From Natrinema sp. SYSU A 869 (GTDB lineage: Archaea; Halobacteriota; Halobacteria; Halobacteriales; Natrialbaceae), in NCBI RefSeq assembly GCF_019879105.1, contig NZ_CP082248.1:248001-312000 (forward strand): 64,000 bases of DNA, read 5' to 3'. The position numbers and the translations under genes were made by a program. The notes under the pieces are model-generated. The model made no database searches. It was given only the letters and a program-made list of their open reading frames with translations, and was not told the origin of the DNA. Shown here piece after piece: positions 17,588 through 25,962 of this stretch. Numbering within the stretch: the first letter of the stretch is position 1; every line of letters starts with the position of its first letter.

Positions 17588-17597
17588 GAACATGCTC
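17588..17597. promoter_or_regulatory. UAS palindrome variant GAACATGCTC
   Basis: 9 of 10 matches to GAACATGTTC, 40 bp upstream of the ATG at 17548. Confidence 0.7.
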
Positions 17598-17682
17598 TCG
17601 GTATTGGTCAACGATCGCTGCGGGTAGTTCTCCATGTCTTCCGCGTGAATCATGGAACAAATGTCCCGAGGCAGTCGAGCAG

Positions 17683-18519
17683 TTACTGAACTGCTGTACT
17701 GGACGCTCGGTTGAGGAAGTACACAGCCACTGCGCCGAACAGCAGATCAAGGGCGACGAGAATAACGAGCGACTGTCCGATGACTTCCCACGTCCAGCCG
17801 GTGAGCATGATCGTTCGCGCGGCATCCACTCCGTAAGTGATTGGATTCACCGAACTTACCATCTGAAGCCACCCTGGCAGAGCGTCAACCGGGACAAACG
17901 CTGTACTCGCGAACAACAGCGGGAACTGCACCAGGTTCGTAGCAATTCCCGTAACCCGCATACTGCCTGTCACGACGCTGAGCACGTTCGAAAACGCCAT
18001 GAACCACACCGAAAAGACGAGCGCCACGCCAACGACTCCGACGACACCGAGTAGACCAGTCGCTATCGGAGCACCAAGCACGAACCCGAGTCCAACAACG
18101 ATCAGTGTCGGCACTACGATCAACAGCAGGTCCGACAGGGTTTTTCCTGCGAATACCGCAGCGCGACTCATCGGGGAGACAAGCGTCTTTTCGAACATGC
18201 CGGTCTCGATATCCTGGACGAATCCAGTGCCTGAACCGGCTGCCGCAATGAGCGCGACTTGGATGACAATCGCGGGGACGAGATACGCAACGTAATCGCC
18301 ATTGGGCACGGCTTGCGCGGCGAGTTCACCGAACACTTGGCTGAACAGCACGAGAAAGACGACTGGCTGGACGACCGCGAAAACAAGCACGAACGGCTCG
18401 CGAACCTTCTTGACGTTCCAGCGCAGGAAATTCGTCCAGACATCACTCAGAAAGTTATTGCTGATCGCTTTCTCTGGGTTCTGTTCAGCACTGTTCTCTG
18501 ATTGTACGTGCGTGGTCAT
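17683..18519 (-). CDS. ABC-2 type exporter permease (DrrB-like)
   Basis: 278 residues, six membrane helices, with the ABC-2 pattern around FEKTLVSPMSRAAVFAGKTLSDLLL and the C-terminal LPGWLQMVSSVNPITYGVDAAR. Partner of the ATPase just upstream; start and stop overlap by one base (TAATG). Drug or lipid export is the usual role of DrrAB-like pairs. Substrate unknown. Confidence 0.92.
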   Translation of the reverse strand: MTTHVQSENSAEQNPEKAISNNFLSDVWTNFLRWNVKKVREPFVLVFAVVQPVVFLVLFSQVFGELAAQAVPNGDYVAYLVPAIVIQVALIAAAGSGTGFVQDIETGMFEKTLVSPMSRAAVFAGKTLSDLLLIVVPTLIVVGLGFVLGAPIATGLLGVVGVVGVALVFSVWFMAFSNVLSVVTGSMRVTGIATNLVQFPLLFASTAFVPVDALPGWLQMVSSVNPITYGVDAARTIMLTGWTWEVIGQSLVILVALDLLFGAVAVYFLNRASSTAVQ

Positions 18520-19562
18520 TATTTAACCTCTCTTTGTTGTGTATCCGAAACAAACTCAGTATCCGCAGTATCACGCTCTGGTTCGCACGTGAGGGCAAAG
18601 AAGACGTCTTCAAGAGTCGGAGATCGAACTCTGAACCCGATGATCTCAATATCCGTTTTGGCGAGCGATACAAGCAGGCTGGAACCGATTCGGCGTGCTT
18701 GTGGCGATGTTACACTCAGTCCCTTGTCGGTCGACTGAACGGTCTCGATTGCACCTACGGGTACTTTCTCAGAACCCTCAATGATCGACCGAGCGTGTTC
18801 GACGTTTGTGTTGGTAGGGTCACCGAATTCGATCTCTAAAACGTCACCTCCGACCTGTGCTTTAAGGTCGGCTGGCGAGCCGGTTGCAACAATTTCGCCA
18901 TCACGGATGACCGCTAAGTCGGAACAGAGAGCATCGGCCTCTTCCAGATACTGAGTCGTAAGGAAAATGGTCGTCCCTTGTCGGTTGATTTCACGGAAGT
19001 CGTCCCACAGACGATGACGGGCTGTTGGATCAAGGCCAGTCGTCGGTTCGTCAAGGAAAACGATAGGTGGGTGGTGAACTAGCGCCATCGCAGCATCGAG
19101 ACGCTTCTTTTGGCCGCCTGAAAGCTTGTGTGCGTGTCTATCAGCCTTCTCCGTGAGATCGATGAGCTCAAGCAATTCGTTGATTCGGTCGGCACGATCG
19201 CCTCTCGAGACGCGATACGCTCGACAGGCAAAGCGTAGATTTTCTCGAATGGTTAGCGAAGGGTCAATGCTCGTTTCCTGGGACATGTATCCGATCGACT
19301 TACGGACCGCTCTTGACTCCGTGCGAGCGTCGTAGCCATTGACCGTGATCCGTCCGCTCGTTGGCTGGAGGAGCGTCGTGAGCATTTTGATAGTCGTCGT
19401 CTTTCCCGCACCATTCGGTCCGAGAAATCCGAAGGCCATACCTACTGAAATGTCGAGTGTGACGTCGGTCACTGCTTCAGTGCCATCCGAATACGTCAGT
19501 CCAATATCCGTCGCTCTGATAGCTGTTGGTTGAGCTTCAGTTGAGTGCTGTTGGCGTTGCAT
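18519..19562 (-). CDS. ABC exporter ATPase (DrrA-like)
   Basis: 347 residues. Walker A GPNGAGKTTTIKML, Q-loop YMSQETSID, signature LSGGQKKRLDAAMAL, Walker B PPIVFLDEPTTGLDP and switch region LTTQYLEEAD. The C-terminal ~90 residues are the DrrA-type extension (VLEIEFGDPTN ... SPTLEDVFFALT). It powers the permease downstream. A GAACATCTTC motif lies 49 bp upstream, slightly farther than in the other units. Confidence 0.94.
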   Translation of the reverse strand: MQRQQHSTEAQPTAIRATDIGLTYSDGTEAVTDVTLDISVGMAFGFLGPNGAGKTTTIKMLTTLLQPTSGRITVNGYDARTESRAVRKSIGYMSQETSIDPSLTIRENLRFACRAYRVSRGDRADRINELLELIDLTEKADRHAHKLSGGQKKRLDAAMALVHHPPIVFLDEPTTGLDPTARHRLWDDFREINRQGTTIFLTTQYLEEADALCSDLAVIRDGEIVATGSPADLKAQVGGDVLEIEFGDPTNTNVEHARSIIEGSEKVPVGAIETVQSTDKGLSVTSPQARRIGSSLLVSLAKTDIEIIGFRVRSPTLEDVFFALTCEPERDTADTEFVSDTQQREVK

Positions 19563-19610
19563 CGTTGCGACAGTGGCTAGTAGGAGACCACGATTCGTGG
19601 TCGTTCACTC

Positions 19611-19620
19611 GAACATCTTC
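19611..19620. promoter_or_regulatory. UAS palindrome variant GAACATCTTC
   Basis: 9 of 10 matches, 49 bp upstream of the ABC ATPase start; the same variant appears in reverse at 24443. Confidence 0.6.
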
Positions 19621-19670
19621 ATCAGAACATTAGCACAGGCACGGAATGATCGACAATATGGAAGCGACAG

Positions 19671-20318
19671 CTACTCGACCGATTTGGCGAAGAACTCCTT
19701 GACGATCGTTTCCTCAGCGCGGTGAAGCACGACGCTCACGGTCGACTTACTAATGCCCAGATCGTCAGCGAGGTCCGTGAGCGAACATTCCCGAGGGCTA
19801 TCGTAGTATCCGCACTCGATGGCTTCGCTCATGAACTGTCGCTGGCGGTTAGTCAGGAGGTCGGTTGGATCGACAGACTGGGTGACCCTGACGACCTCGA
19901 ATCTGAACCCCGTTTCCTCTAACTCTGCTTTGAACTGCGACAATCGTTCCTGCGAGGTGGTAAGATCACAAACTATCCAGCCGTCCTCGATCGTATAGGG
20001 GAACTGTGGTATATTGCCCGAAGCGAAAAGCGCCCGATATGGCGGTGGAATGAACGGAAGCTGAAACTGGAGTAAGACCGTATGCTCGTCGGTGTGAAGC
20101 ACTTCATACGAGGAAATCCTTGTTTCTGGAGCGTTCTCAAACAGATCAAGGATGATCGTCGGATCTGCCATCGTCGCTTCCAACACAACGAGTAATCCGT
20201 CCTCAGTCGGATGAGCACTCAACATCCGAAATTCATCGTCCGGGTACTCGGTCGATAGCCTGAATGGGCCGCCGAGTTGTTCTCGAGCGGGCTTGAACTT
20301 CACCTGGGCTCTGGGCAT
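19671..20318 (-). CDS. HTH-10 (Bat-like) transcription regulator
   Basis: 215 residues. The N-terminal ~150 residues form the haloarchaeal bacterio-opsin-activator-like domain (FELPFIPPPYRALFASG-like segment, then YTIEDGWIVCDLTTSQ). The C-terminal HTH_10 has LLTNRQRQFMSEAIECGYYD, SPRECSLTDLADDLGISK and VSVVLHRAEETI. It has a perfect GAACATGTTC 40 bp before its own ATG, so it probably controls itself and the surrounding units. HTH-10 proteins usually activate from sites upstream of the TATA box, which fits the motif position. Confidence 0.9.
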   Translation of the reverse strand: MPRAQVKFKPAREQLGGPFRLSTEYPDDEFRMLSAHPTEDGLLVVLEATMADPTIILDLFENAPETRISSYEVLHTDEHTVLLQFQLPFIPPPYRALFASGNIPQFPYTIEDGWIVCDLTTSQERLSQFKAELEETGFRFEVVRVTQSVDPTDLLTNRQRQFMSEAIECGYYDSPRECSLTDLADDLGISKSTVSVVLHRAEETIVKEFFAKSVE

Positions 20319-20357
20319 ATGCTATATCATGAGTACCAAGCTTATCGGCTTAGGCGC

Positions 20358-20367
20358 GAACATGTTC
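20358..20367. promoter_or_regulatory. UAS palindrome GAACATGTTC, perfect copy
   Basis: 40 bp upstream of the HTH-10 regulator start (20318), facing left. Confidence 0.75.
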
Positions 20368-20426
20368 GAGCGCCTGCGGGTAGCGGTCGACGACGGGCGA
20401 GGACATATCACTCGCAATCCGCCTGT

Positions 20427-20436
20427 GAACATGTTG
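20427..20436. promoter_or_regulatory. UAS palindrome variant GAACATGTTG
   Basis: 40 bp upstream of the HiPIP start (20476), facing right. It lies 60 bp from the regulator's own site, so the two divergent genes each have one. Confidence 0.7.
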
Positions 20437-20475
20437 GAGTGAACGGCTACCACCGGTCATCACCTTCCCCGTACC

Positions 20476-20868
20476 ATGGGGCGATTCGATACACACCCGA
20501 CCGAGAACACGTCCAACCGATCGACGGGGCACCGTAGTCGTAACCCTTCGGAAAATCAAAGCTCATCGCGAGAAGGCGAGACGAAAACGACTCGAGAGCC
20601 CGAAGCGATTCACGTGAGGGCCCCTCGACGTCGATTCGTTCAATTAGTTGGAACCGGGATTGTTCTCTCTATCGCGGGCTGCTCGAATATCAGCGGCAAG
20701 GCGGCGAAAGATCAAGTGAACTACCAGGACCATCCCAAAGGAGACCAGCAGTGTTCGAACTGCCAGTATTACACTCCTCCACAAGACGGTGAGAATACAG
20801 GCACGTGTAGCCGCGTAGAAGGCGCTATCGAACCTGACGACTGGTGCAACGTCTACTACCGCGGGTAG
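20476..20868 (+). CDS. High-potential iron-sulfur protein (HiPIP), Tat lipoprotein
   Basis: 130 residues. A charged head, then twin-arginine signal APRRRFVQLVGTGIVLSIAGC with lipobox, then a ~65-residue HiPIP core: VNYQDHPKGDQQCSNCQYY, one more Cys in GTCSRV, and the last in DDWCNVYY. Four cysteines in the CxxC...C...C order bind one 4Fe-4S cluster that works at high potential as an electron carrier. It would sit outside the membrane. The 40-bp spacing to the palindrome supports the start at 20476. Its link to the exporter and stress genes is by regulation, not operon. Confidence 0.85.
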   Translation: MGRFDTHPTENTSNRSTGHRSRNPSENQSSSREGETKTTREPEAIHVRAPRRRFVQLVGTGIVLSIAGCSNISGKAAKDQVNYQDHPKGDQQCSNCQYYTPPQDGENTGTCSRVEGAIEPDDWCNVYYRG

Positions 20869-20981
20869 GTCCGAATGGGGTCGAATGTGCTCAGGGACCG
20901 TTAAGAGGGAAAAGGCCGTATAGCGGATTATCGCCAGGAACTGTCCGCCGGAAACGCGTATTTTTGGCGTCAACGCGGTGT

Positions 20982-21506
20982 TCACGTGCGCTGAACCACT
21001 GCGATGAGGTCAACTTCGCACTGAGATTCATGCGAATCGCTTGTTCTGCCGATAATTTTCACGGGAACGGTAGTAATTCGATCCACCGTAGCGAATGTGC
21101 GACCGATAAATGATCGGTTGAGGTCAGTCGGTTCACTTACGCTCATGACGATACGGTTGATCACGTTCGTCTCAACGTAGTCGAGGAGCGCCTCATGTGA
21201 CACGCCGTGAAGCACGTCGATCGCGGGTGTGTTCTCCTAATTGTGAACCGTCATCCGATACGGTGCTACACTTATACGTGATTGTCTCCGTCGCTCACGG
21301 TCGTTCTGAGCGATTTCGATGCGCTTGCGGATGATCACGCCCGAATCGAGGCAGTCGATGACCTCGATCCAATGAATCGTCGTTCTGGGGAAGTCACTGA
21401 AGACGATCTCCCATTCTGCCTTCCGATTTGCCCGATCGGTTCCATCCGTAAGCACGAGCACGTTTTGAGGGGGACGCTTGATCTGATTGGTGTTGGCCGG
21501 AACCAT
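20982..21506 (-). pseudogene. Universal stress protein (UspA), frameshifted
   Basis: The first part (21506 to ~21240) reads NVLVLTDGTDRANRKAEWEI, typical of the UspA N-terminus. After a stop and shift near 21235 the frame resumes as SHEALLDYVETNVINRIVMS and RSFIGRTFATVDRITTVPVK, the UspA C-terminal ATP-loop region. Together ~170 residues with one frameshift. The ATG at 21506 has a GAACATCTCC motif 41 bp upstream, so it was, or is, part of the island's regulon. Confidence 0.75.
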
Positions 21507-21546
21507 TGAGTACTCGTTTGCTCGGTCTTTCCACTAACGTTCGCGC

Positions 21547-21556
21547 GAACATCTCC
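21547..21556. promoter_or_regulatory. UAS palindrome variant GAACATCTCC
   Basis: 41 bp upstream of the UspA start (21506). Confidence 0.55.
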
Positions 21557-21633
21557 ACTGAACGGAACAACCGCAGCACACCCTCACCCCGTATACTACT
21601 TAAACAGGCCCGTTTAGGTGAGGAAGACCGTAC

Positions 21634-22701
21634 ATGGCTAGCGAATCTCGACCACAGTTTGATACCATCGTAATCGGCGGTGGACAGGCTGGACTAGCCA
21701 TAGGGTACTACTTGGCGAAACAGAGTCGCAACTTCCTCATTCTAGATGCCAGTGAGTGTATCGGAGACACGTGGCGCAATCGGTGGGATTCGTTGCGACT
21801 GTTCACCTCGGCCCGGAATAGCAGTCTGCCGGGGATGTCGTTCCCAGCATCCGACGACTATTTTCCGACCAAGGACTAGATGGCCAACTACTTAGAAACC
21901 TATGCCGCCGAACTCGACCTTCCAGTGCGCCTTAATGCGGAAGTTGAGGCACTTACCCGGAGCAACGACCGCTACGTGCTAGAAACCGGGTCTAATCGGT
22001 TGACCGCAACCAACGTTATCATAGCGACAGGACCGTTCCAGCATCCATCTATTCCCGAATTCGCCGAAGAGCTTGATTCATCGATTACGCAACTTCACTC
22101 GAGTGACTACCAGTGCCCCGACCGACTCCCTGCTGGCGCTGCCCTCGTCGTCGGCGCCGGGAATTCGGGAGCCGAAATTGCTGTCGAACTAGCTTGCGCT
22201 GATCGTAGTACTTGGCTGTCAGGTCGGGGAACAGGTCACATCCCGTCTCGCGTCTTCAATTCCCGCCCCTTCTGGTGGCTGGCCGATAGCGTGTTCACTG
22301 TTGATACGTGGTTAGGGCGAAAAGTGAAAAAACGCAGTCAGGGACACGGCGACCCACTGATTCGTCTTACGCCAGCAGACATCCGCCAACGTGGAGTCGA
22401 ACGAGTGCCTCGGACAGAGGGCGTGACAGGCGGGAAGCCGCGCCTTGAAGATGGACACATCTTTGACGTGGATGCAGTGGTTTGGGCGACAGGGTTTCGA
22501 CCCGAATTCGGGTGGATTGATTTGCTGGGACTGGCTTTCGACGCGAACGGCTATCCGATTCATGAGAAGGGTGTGATAGATGAAGAACCGGGGCTGTATT
22601 TCCTCGGTCTCTCCTTCCAGCGAACGCCTGTTTCGGCAACCATCGGTGGTGTCAGTTCTGACGCCAGGTACATCGCCTCACGCCTGACCGACGCCGACTG
22701 A
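21634..22701 (+). pseudogene. FAD/NAD(P) flavoprotein (CzcO/FMO-like) with in-frame amber stop
   Basis: 355 codons. FAD-binding VIGGGQAGLAIGYYL near the start; after YFPTKD an in-frame TAG at 21877-21879 is followed without shift by MANYLETYAAELDLPV. The second nucleotide-binding motif is ALVVGAGNSGAEIAVEL, and the ATGF motif of class B-type monooxygenases is VVWATGFRPEFG. Everything but the TAG is intact. Either a recent nonsense mutation or a base error (a G/A in place of T gives Glu or Lys). No GAACATGTTC-like site at -40. Confidence 0.85.
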
Positions 22702-23052
22702 ATCAGTGTGGAAGAACTGTAATCGTTGAGGAATGCAACAAAGCCGTTTCTAGGTATGATGAGAGGATGCCGATGCACGCTCGAATCCACTACGATCGGA
22801 CCATACCCTGCTGTCGAGCTGATCGACACTGGATTTACGCATTCGAAGAAATCCAGACGATAACGCCCTCATATCCGAGAACTACTCATCATCGAATCCT
22901 TTGAGGACCCATGCCGGCAACACTACCGACCTCACTGACGATGAGGATGAAGACTGTAGAATGGAAGAGTTCGATGTTTGTGACCCCGTCAGGATCAACA
23001 AGGGCACAAAGACTCGAACGGTTCGATCATATCGAGAAGACTAGTCTGGCCC
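22702..23052. other. No gene seen
   Basis: About 350 bp between the flavoprotein and the ABM monooxygenase ends. No supported frame or repeat. Confidence 0.4.
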
Positions 23053-23367
23053 TCATGTGTAAGTACGACCCCGTAGAAAGTGCGGATCCGGTTCGGCAGC
23101 GGCCATCGCATCTCCTATCCGCTCTTCCCAGTCGCGTGAGTCTTGAACTGATTCAAACACATCGCGGCTCTCGAATTGAACGTAACTCACGACACGTTCA
23201 CCATCAAGACTGTGATGGAGACTAAACGAGACGACTCCGGGAACTTCACCCATCGACTCGACGGCCTCCTCAATATCGTTGAGCGGATGTTGCTGATCAG
23301 CAGGCTCGATTTGGAAGACATTTATCAGTATCGTGCCGACCTGATCATTGTCGATGGTGAGTATCAG
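23053..23367 (-). CDS. ABM-type monooxygenase domain protein, start uncertain
   Basis: About 104 residues: GTILINVFQIEPADQQHPLN, EVPGVVSFSLHHSLDGERVV, SYVQFESRDVFESV and DPHFLRGRTYT form the antibiotic-biosynthesis-monooxygenase ferredoxin fold. Members act on quinone-like or haem-like substrates without cofactors. No ATG, GTG or TTG is found at the expected place; the coding similarity begins right after the stop of the small membrane protein (23369), where CTG and ATA stand. Translation may be coupled to that gene, or the start was lost. Confidence 0.65.
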   Translation of the reverse strand: MILTIDNDQVGTILINVFQIEPADQQHPLNDIEEAVESMGEVPGVVSFSLHHSLDGERVVSYVQFESRDVFESVQDSRDWEERIGDAMAAAEPDPHFLRGRTYT

Positions 23368-23368
23368 A

Positions 23369-23554
23369 TTACCGTCCTCCGGGACTGGGCTGAATCTTGC
23401 GAGCAGCGACCAGTCCAAGGACGACCCCGAGCCCGAAGACGACGAAGCGAGGTGGACCTTGTTGTATAGGTTGATCGGAATTTGCGTTCGGTTCCATCCG
23501 AGCGGACTCTGTCCGACAGCAGGCAGGTCGATGCGAACATGACTTTCGAGCCAT
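23369..23554 (-). CDS. Small single-helix membrane protein (61 aa)
   Basis: Cys-rich polar head (MARKSCSHRPACCRTES), then EPNANSDQPIQQGPPRFVVF and one membrane helix (RFVVFGLGVVLGLVAARKI). No known domain. The start at 23554 is supported by a GAACATGTGT motif 41 bp upstream. A degraded paralogue stands at 25326 with the same EPNAN...QQGPPRFV core. The stop lies one base before the ABM frame, so the two are one operon. Confidence 0.65.
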   Translation of the reverse strand: MARKSCSHRPACCRTESARMEPNANSDQPIQQGPPRFVVFGLGVVLGLVAARKIQPSPGGR

Positions 23555-23594
23555 CGACGATACAGACGGAACCGTATACTCTCAAGATTCGTTC

Positions 23595-23604
23595 GAACAT
23601 GTGT
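23595..23604. promoter_or_regulatory. UAS palindrome variant GAACATGTGT
   Basis: 41 bp upstream of the small membrane protein start (23554); 8 of 10 matches. Confidence 0.55.
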
Positions 23605-23901
23605 TATCGTAGCTCGAGTTCCTAGAACGAAGAATCGTGAAATCGTCGGAGATCCTTCGATCCCCGAACACTCGAATTTAAGTTCCAATTCGATAGCTGG
23701 ACCGAACGGAAAGGAGGAATTCAGAGAGTGAGTATTCTTTCCACTCACCATAGAGAGCCGCGTCTAAACATATTCGCAAAAACACTGGTGCAGTACCTAA
23801 GCCTTTGTACGGTTGATGATAGCAGCATCGAAACCGAACCCGAGGATCGATCGGTCAGCCGAGAGAGCACTCACCAGCGGTATAGAGGGAAGAGGAGAGC
23901 C

Positions 23902-24375
23902 ATGACCGAGCAACCCTCACAAACAGCAACTCAGATCGAAAATTTAGACGTACAATGGTTGACGCTTCAGCGAGCTGTCGCTGTTGGAATGGTCGTCGTC
24001 GTCCTAATTCCGATGGTCGTCGTCCTCCAACAGGTCATTCCTCCATTAGCAGTCGCTGGCGTGTTATTCGCCGGCGCGTTTATACTCACGTGGCTACACC
24101 CGCATGCTGGCGCGCTCGGAGTCGGTGGGCTCTCCGGACTGTGGTTGCTATGGCAGTTGGTCAATCTCCCGCAGGTCTTACCCGTCCTTACGCAACCATC
24201 CGAGGCAGTGTTCTTTCTCGCGACGCTGAGCACCCTCGTCTTACCGATCGCCGGTCTCGTCGGCTTCGTCGGGCTGATGACGGATCTGTCCGATACGTTC
24301 GCGATCCGGACGCTGCAAGCTACAGGGATCACACTGCTCGGCGGAATAGCACTCGCACTGCTAGCTGTTCTGTAA
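23902..24375 (+). CDS. Four-helix integral membrane protein
   Basis: 157 residues from MTEQPSQTATQIENLDVQWL. Four long hydrophobic segments (VAVGMVVVVLIPMVVVLQQV, ALGVGGLSGLWLLWQL, FLATLSTLVLPIAGLVGFVG, TGITLLGGIALALLAVL). No recognised family. The open frame upstream to 23728 has no protein-like content. It has no clear palindrome at -40, unlike its neighbours. Function unknown. Confidence 0.7.
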   Translation: MTEQPSQTATQIENLDVQWLTLQRAVAVGMVVVVLIPMVVVLQQVIPPLAVAGVLFAGAFILTWLHPHAGALGVGGLSGLWLLWQLVNLPQVLPVLTQPSEAVFFLATLSTLVLPIAGLVGFVGLMTDLSDTFAIRTLQATGITLLGGIALALLAVL

Positions 24376-24442
24376 TTACCCCCTCGCTCGGTCTTTCTGT
24401 AGTCGATCTTCAATGGGGAGACGGCCGATCTCGAGCTCCAGA

Positions 24443-24452
24443 GAAGATGTTC
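24443..24452. promoter_or_regulatory. UAS palindrome variant GAAGATGTTC
   Basis: 41 bp upstream of the SDR ATG at 24493; reverse complement of the variant at 19611. Confidence 0.65.
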
Positions 24453-24492
24453 GAATGAACACTGGTGGGGAATAGGAGCTAAAGAGATATTG

Positions 24493-25245
24493 ATGACAGC
24501 AACATCGAAGCTAACGGAACGTGTCGTTCTGGTGACGGGGAGTTCATCGGGGATCGGCCGCGCGACAGCCGTCGCATTCGGGCGAGAAGAGGCCCGCGTG
24601 GCGATCACCTATCACTCGAATCGAAAGGGGGCGGAGGAGACTGGCGATCTTGTTCGCGAGGCGGGTGGCGAGGCGCTCGTTGTACACTACGATATGACCG
24701 ATTCCGACTCGATCGACGCGGCGGTGCAAGCGGTGACCGATCGGTGGGAGACCATCGACGTGCTCGTGAATAATGCGATTCCCGCAGACGTCGGTCCGAT
24801 CCCGTTCGAGGCGCTTTCGCTACTGGAATGGCAACGAATAGTCCACGGAATCGAAGACGGCATCTTTCGCACCATTCAGGCTGCGCTTCCGGCCATGCGC
24901 GAAAGCGACTCGGGGCGTATCGTCAATATCTCCTCATCAGCAGTCGAGGGCTCGTCGGGCATGGCAGCCTACGCCACAGCGAAGGCTGGGGTCCATAGTC
25001 TGACCAAGGTATTAGCCATAGAACTCGGTGAGATGGGGATCCTCTCGAACGTGGTGATGCCAGGTATGGTGCTGACCGAAACGAACAGGCAGCGACCCGA
25101 GGAAGTCCTCGAAGAGGTTGCCGAGCGGACACCGTCAGGGCATATCACAACGCCCGAAGACGTTGCCAACCTCGTGGTGTTTCTGGGTTCAGAAGCCAAT
25201 GGGAATGTCAACGGCGCCGTCGTTCCCGTGACAGGTGGGCTGTGA
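24493..25245 (+). CDS. Short-chain dehydrogenase/reductase
   Basis: 250 residues. Rossmann motif VVLVTGSSSGIGRATAVAF, NADP-favouring region TYHSNRKG, NNA in DVLVNNAIPA, catalytic S of ISSSAVEGSS and Y-x3-K in YATAKAG, and C-terminal GNVNGAVVPVTGG. Two ATGs stand side by side (24490, 24493); the palindrome spacing favours the second. Reduces or oxidises a small carbonyl or alcohol; substrate unknown. Intact and presumably part of the island's response. Confidence 0.92.
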   Translation: MTATSKLTERVVLVTGSSSGIGRATAVAFGREEARVAITYHSNRKGAEETGDLVREAGGEALVVHYDMTDSDSIDAAVQAVTDRWETIDVLVNNAIPADVGPIPFEALSLLEWQRIVHGIEDGIFRTIQAALPAMRESDSGRIVNISSSAVEGSSGMAAYATAKAGVHSLTKVLAIELGEMGILSNVVMPGMVLTETNRQRPEEVLEEVAERTPSGHITTPEDVANLVVFLGSEANGNVNGAVVPVTGGL

Positions 25246-25325
25246 TTGAGGCCAAAGGGTCGATTCGATGAGGCGAACCATGCTCGAGCGGATCTTAATG
25301 GGATGACGGCCCATCTGGACGATCG

Positions 25326-25520
25326 ATGACCGCGAAATCGTATCCGATCCGATCCAGATTCCGTAGTGCAGAGTGCGCTCGAACAGAACCGAACGCGAAT
25401 CACAGGCGTCCCGCACAGCAAGGGCCGCCTCGCTTCGTCATCTTCGAGCTTGGGGTTATCCTCAGGGAAACGGTTCTTAACGAGAGACGAGCACGATGTC
25501 ACAGAACAAGGTTGCTGTGA
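25326..25520 (+). CDS. Degraded paralogue of the 61-aa membrane protein
   Basis: MTAKSYPIRSRFRSAECART is followed by EPNANHRRPAQQGPPRFVIF, matching the small protein at 23369-23554. After FELGVIL the helix is lost and the frame runs on through unrelated sequence, so the product is probably not functional. A stretched motif GAACCATGCTC ends 41 bp before the ATG (25275-25285), one base longer than the norm. Confidence 0.45.
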   Translation: MTAKSYPIRSRFRSAECARTEPNANHRRPAQQGPPRFVIFELGVILRETVLNERRARCHRTRLL

Positions 25521-25612
25521 TTTACAGAGGGGGCGGTCAGATCGGCGGTGCAGTGGCACGTGCCTTCGCCCGTGAAGGGGCGAGGGTCTTCCTCGACGGT
25601 CGCTCGTGAGTG
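25497..25612 (+). pseudogene. N-terminal stub of a second SDR
   Basis: MSQNKVAVIYRGGGQIGGAV, then ARAFAREGARVFLDGRS and a stop. This is the first beta-alpha-beta of a short-chain dehydrogenase; the remaining ~200 residues are gone. It fuses at about 25605-25612 to the cut end of a gene on the other strand. Confidence 0.7.
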
Positions 25613-25756
25613 TGCTGGCGTCTCGCCTGTCAGCACGTTCACTAGGATCTCCGTGTCGTCAATGAACAGGACATCTTCGAACGTGTGCGTCCCGAGGACC
25701 GCGTCGGGACCCAACTCGCAACCGTGGAATGGATCGTCGGCTGGTTGCTCGGTCAT
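25613..25756 (-). pseudogene. N-terminal stub of an unknown gene
   Basis: MTEQPADDPFHGCELGPDAV and EDVLFIDDTEILVNVLTGE, then the frame runs into the antisense of the SDR stub. The protein family is not recognised. Together with the SDR stub it marks a deletion or recombination junction. Confidence 0.45.
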
Positions 25757-25869
25757 CGAATCACGAGACCACAGGTTCAGCCCTCTTATACCCCGAAAAA
25801 CGGCCCCTGACTCGAAGCAGAGCTGCCTGGATCTGTTGAAACATCTATAACTTGATGAGAATAGCGCGA

Positions 25870-25884
25870 TGAATATAGAGGGTG
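25870..25884 (+). repeat. 15-bp direct repeat, left copy
   Basis: TGAATATAGAGGGTG, identical to 26809-26823. The pair brackets the RNase HI gene. Confidence 0.65.
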
Positions 25885-25962
25885 GAGTCAGTACGTGGTT
25901 TCTAGTAGCTTCTGAGGATGCCAACGGAGCCGGGATTTTGAATTGTAAGCGGTGTACCTCTA

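Noticed and set aside
21877-21879. TAG as a pyrrolysine codon
   Set aside because: No pyl genes in the window, and the enzyme family has no functional need there; nonsense mutation or base error is simpler.
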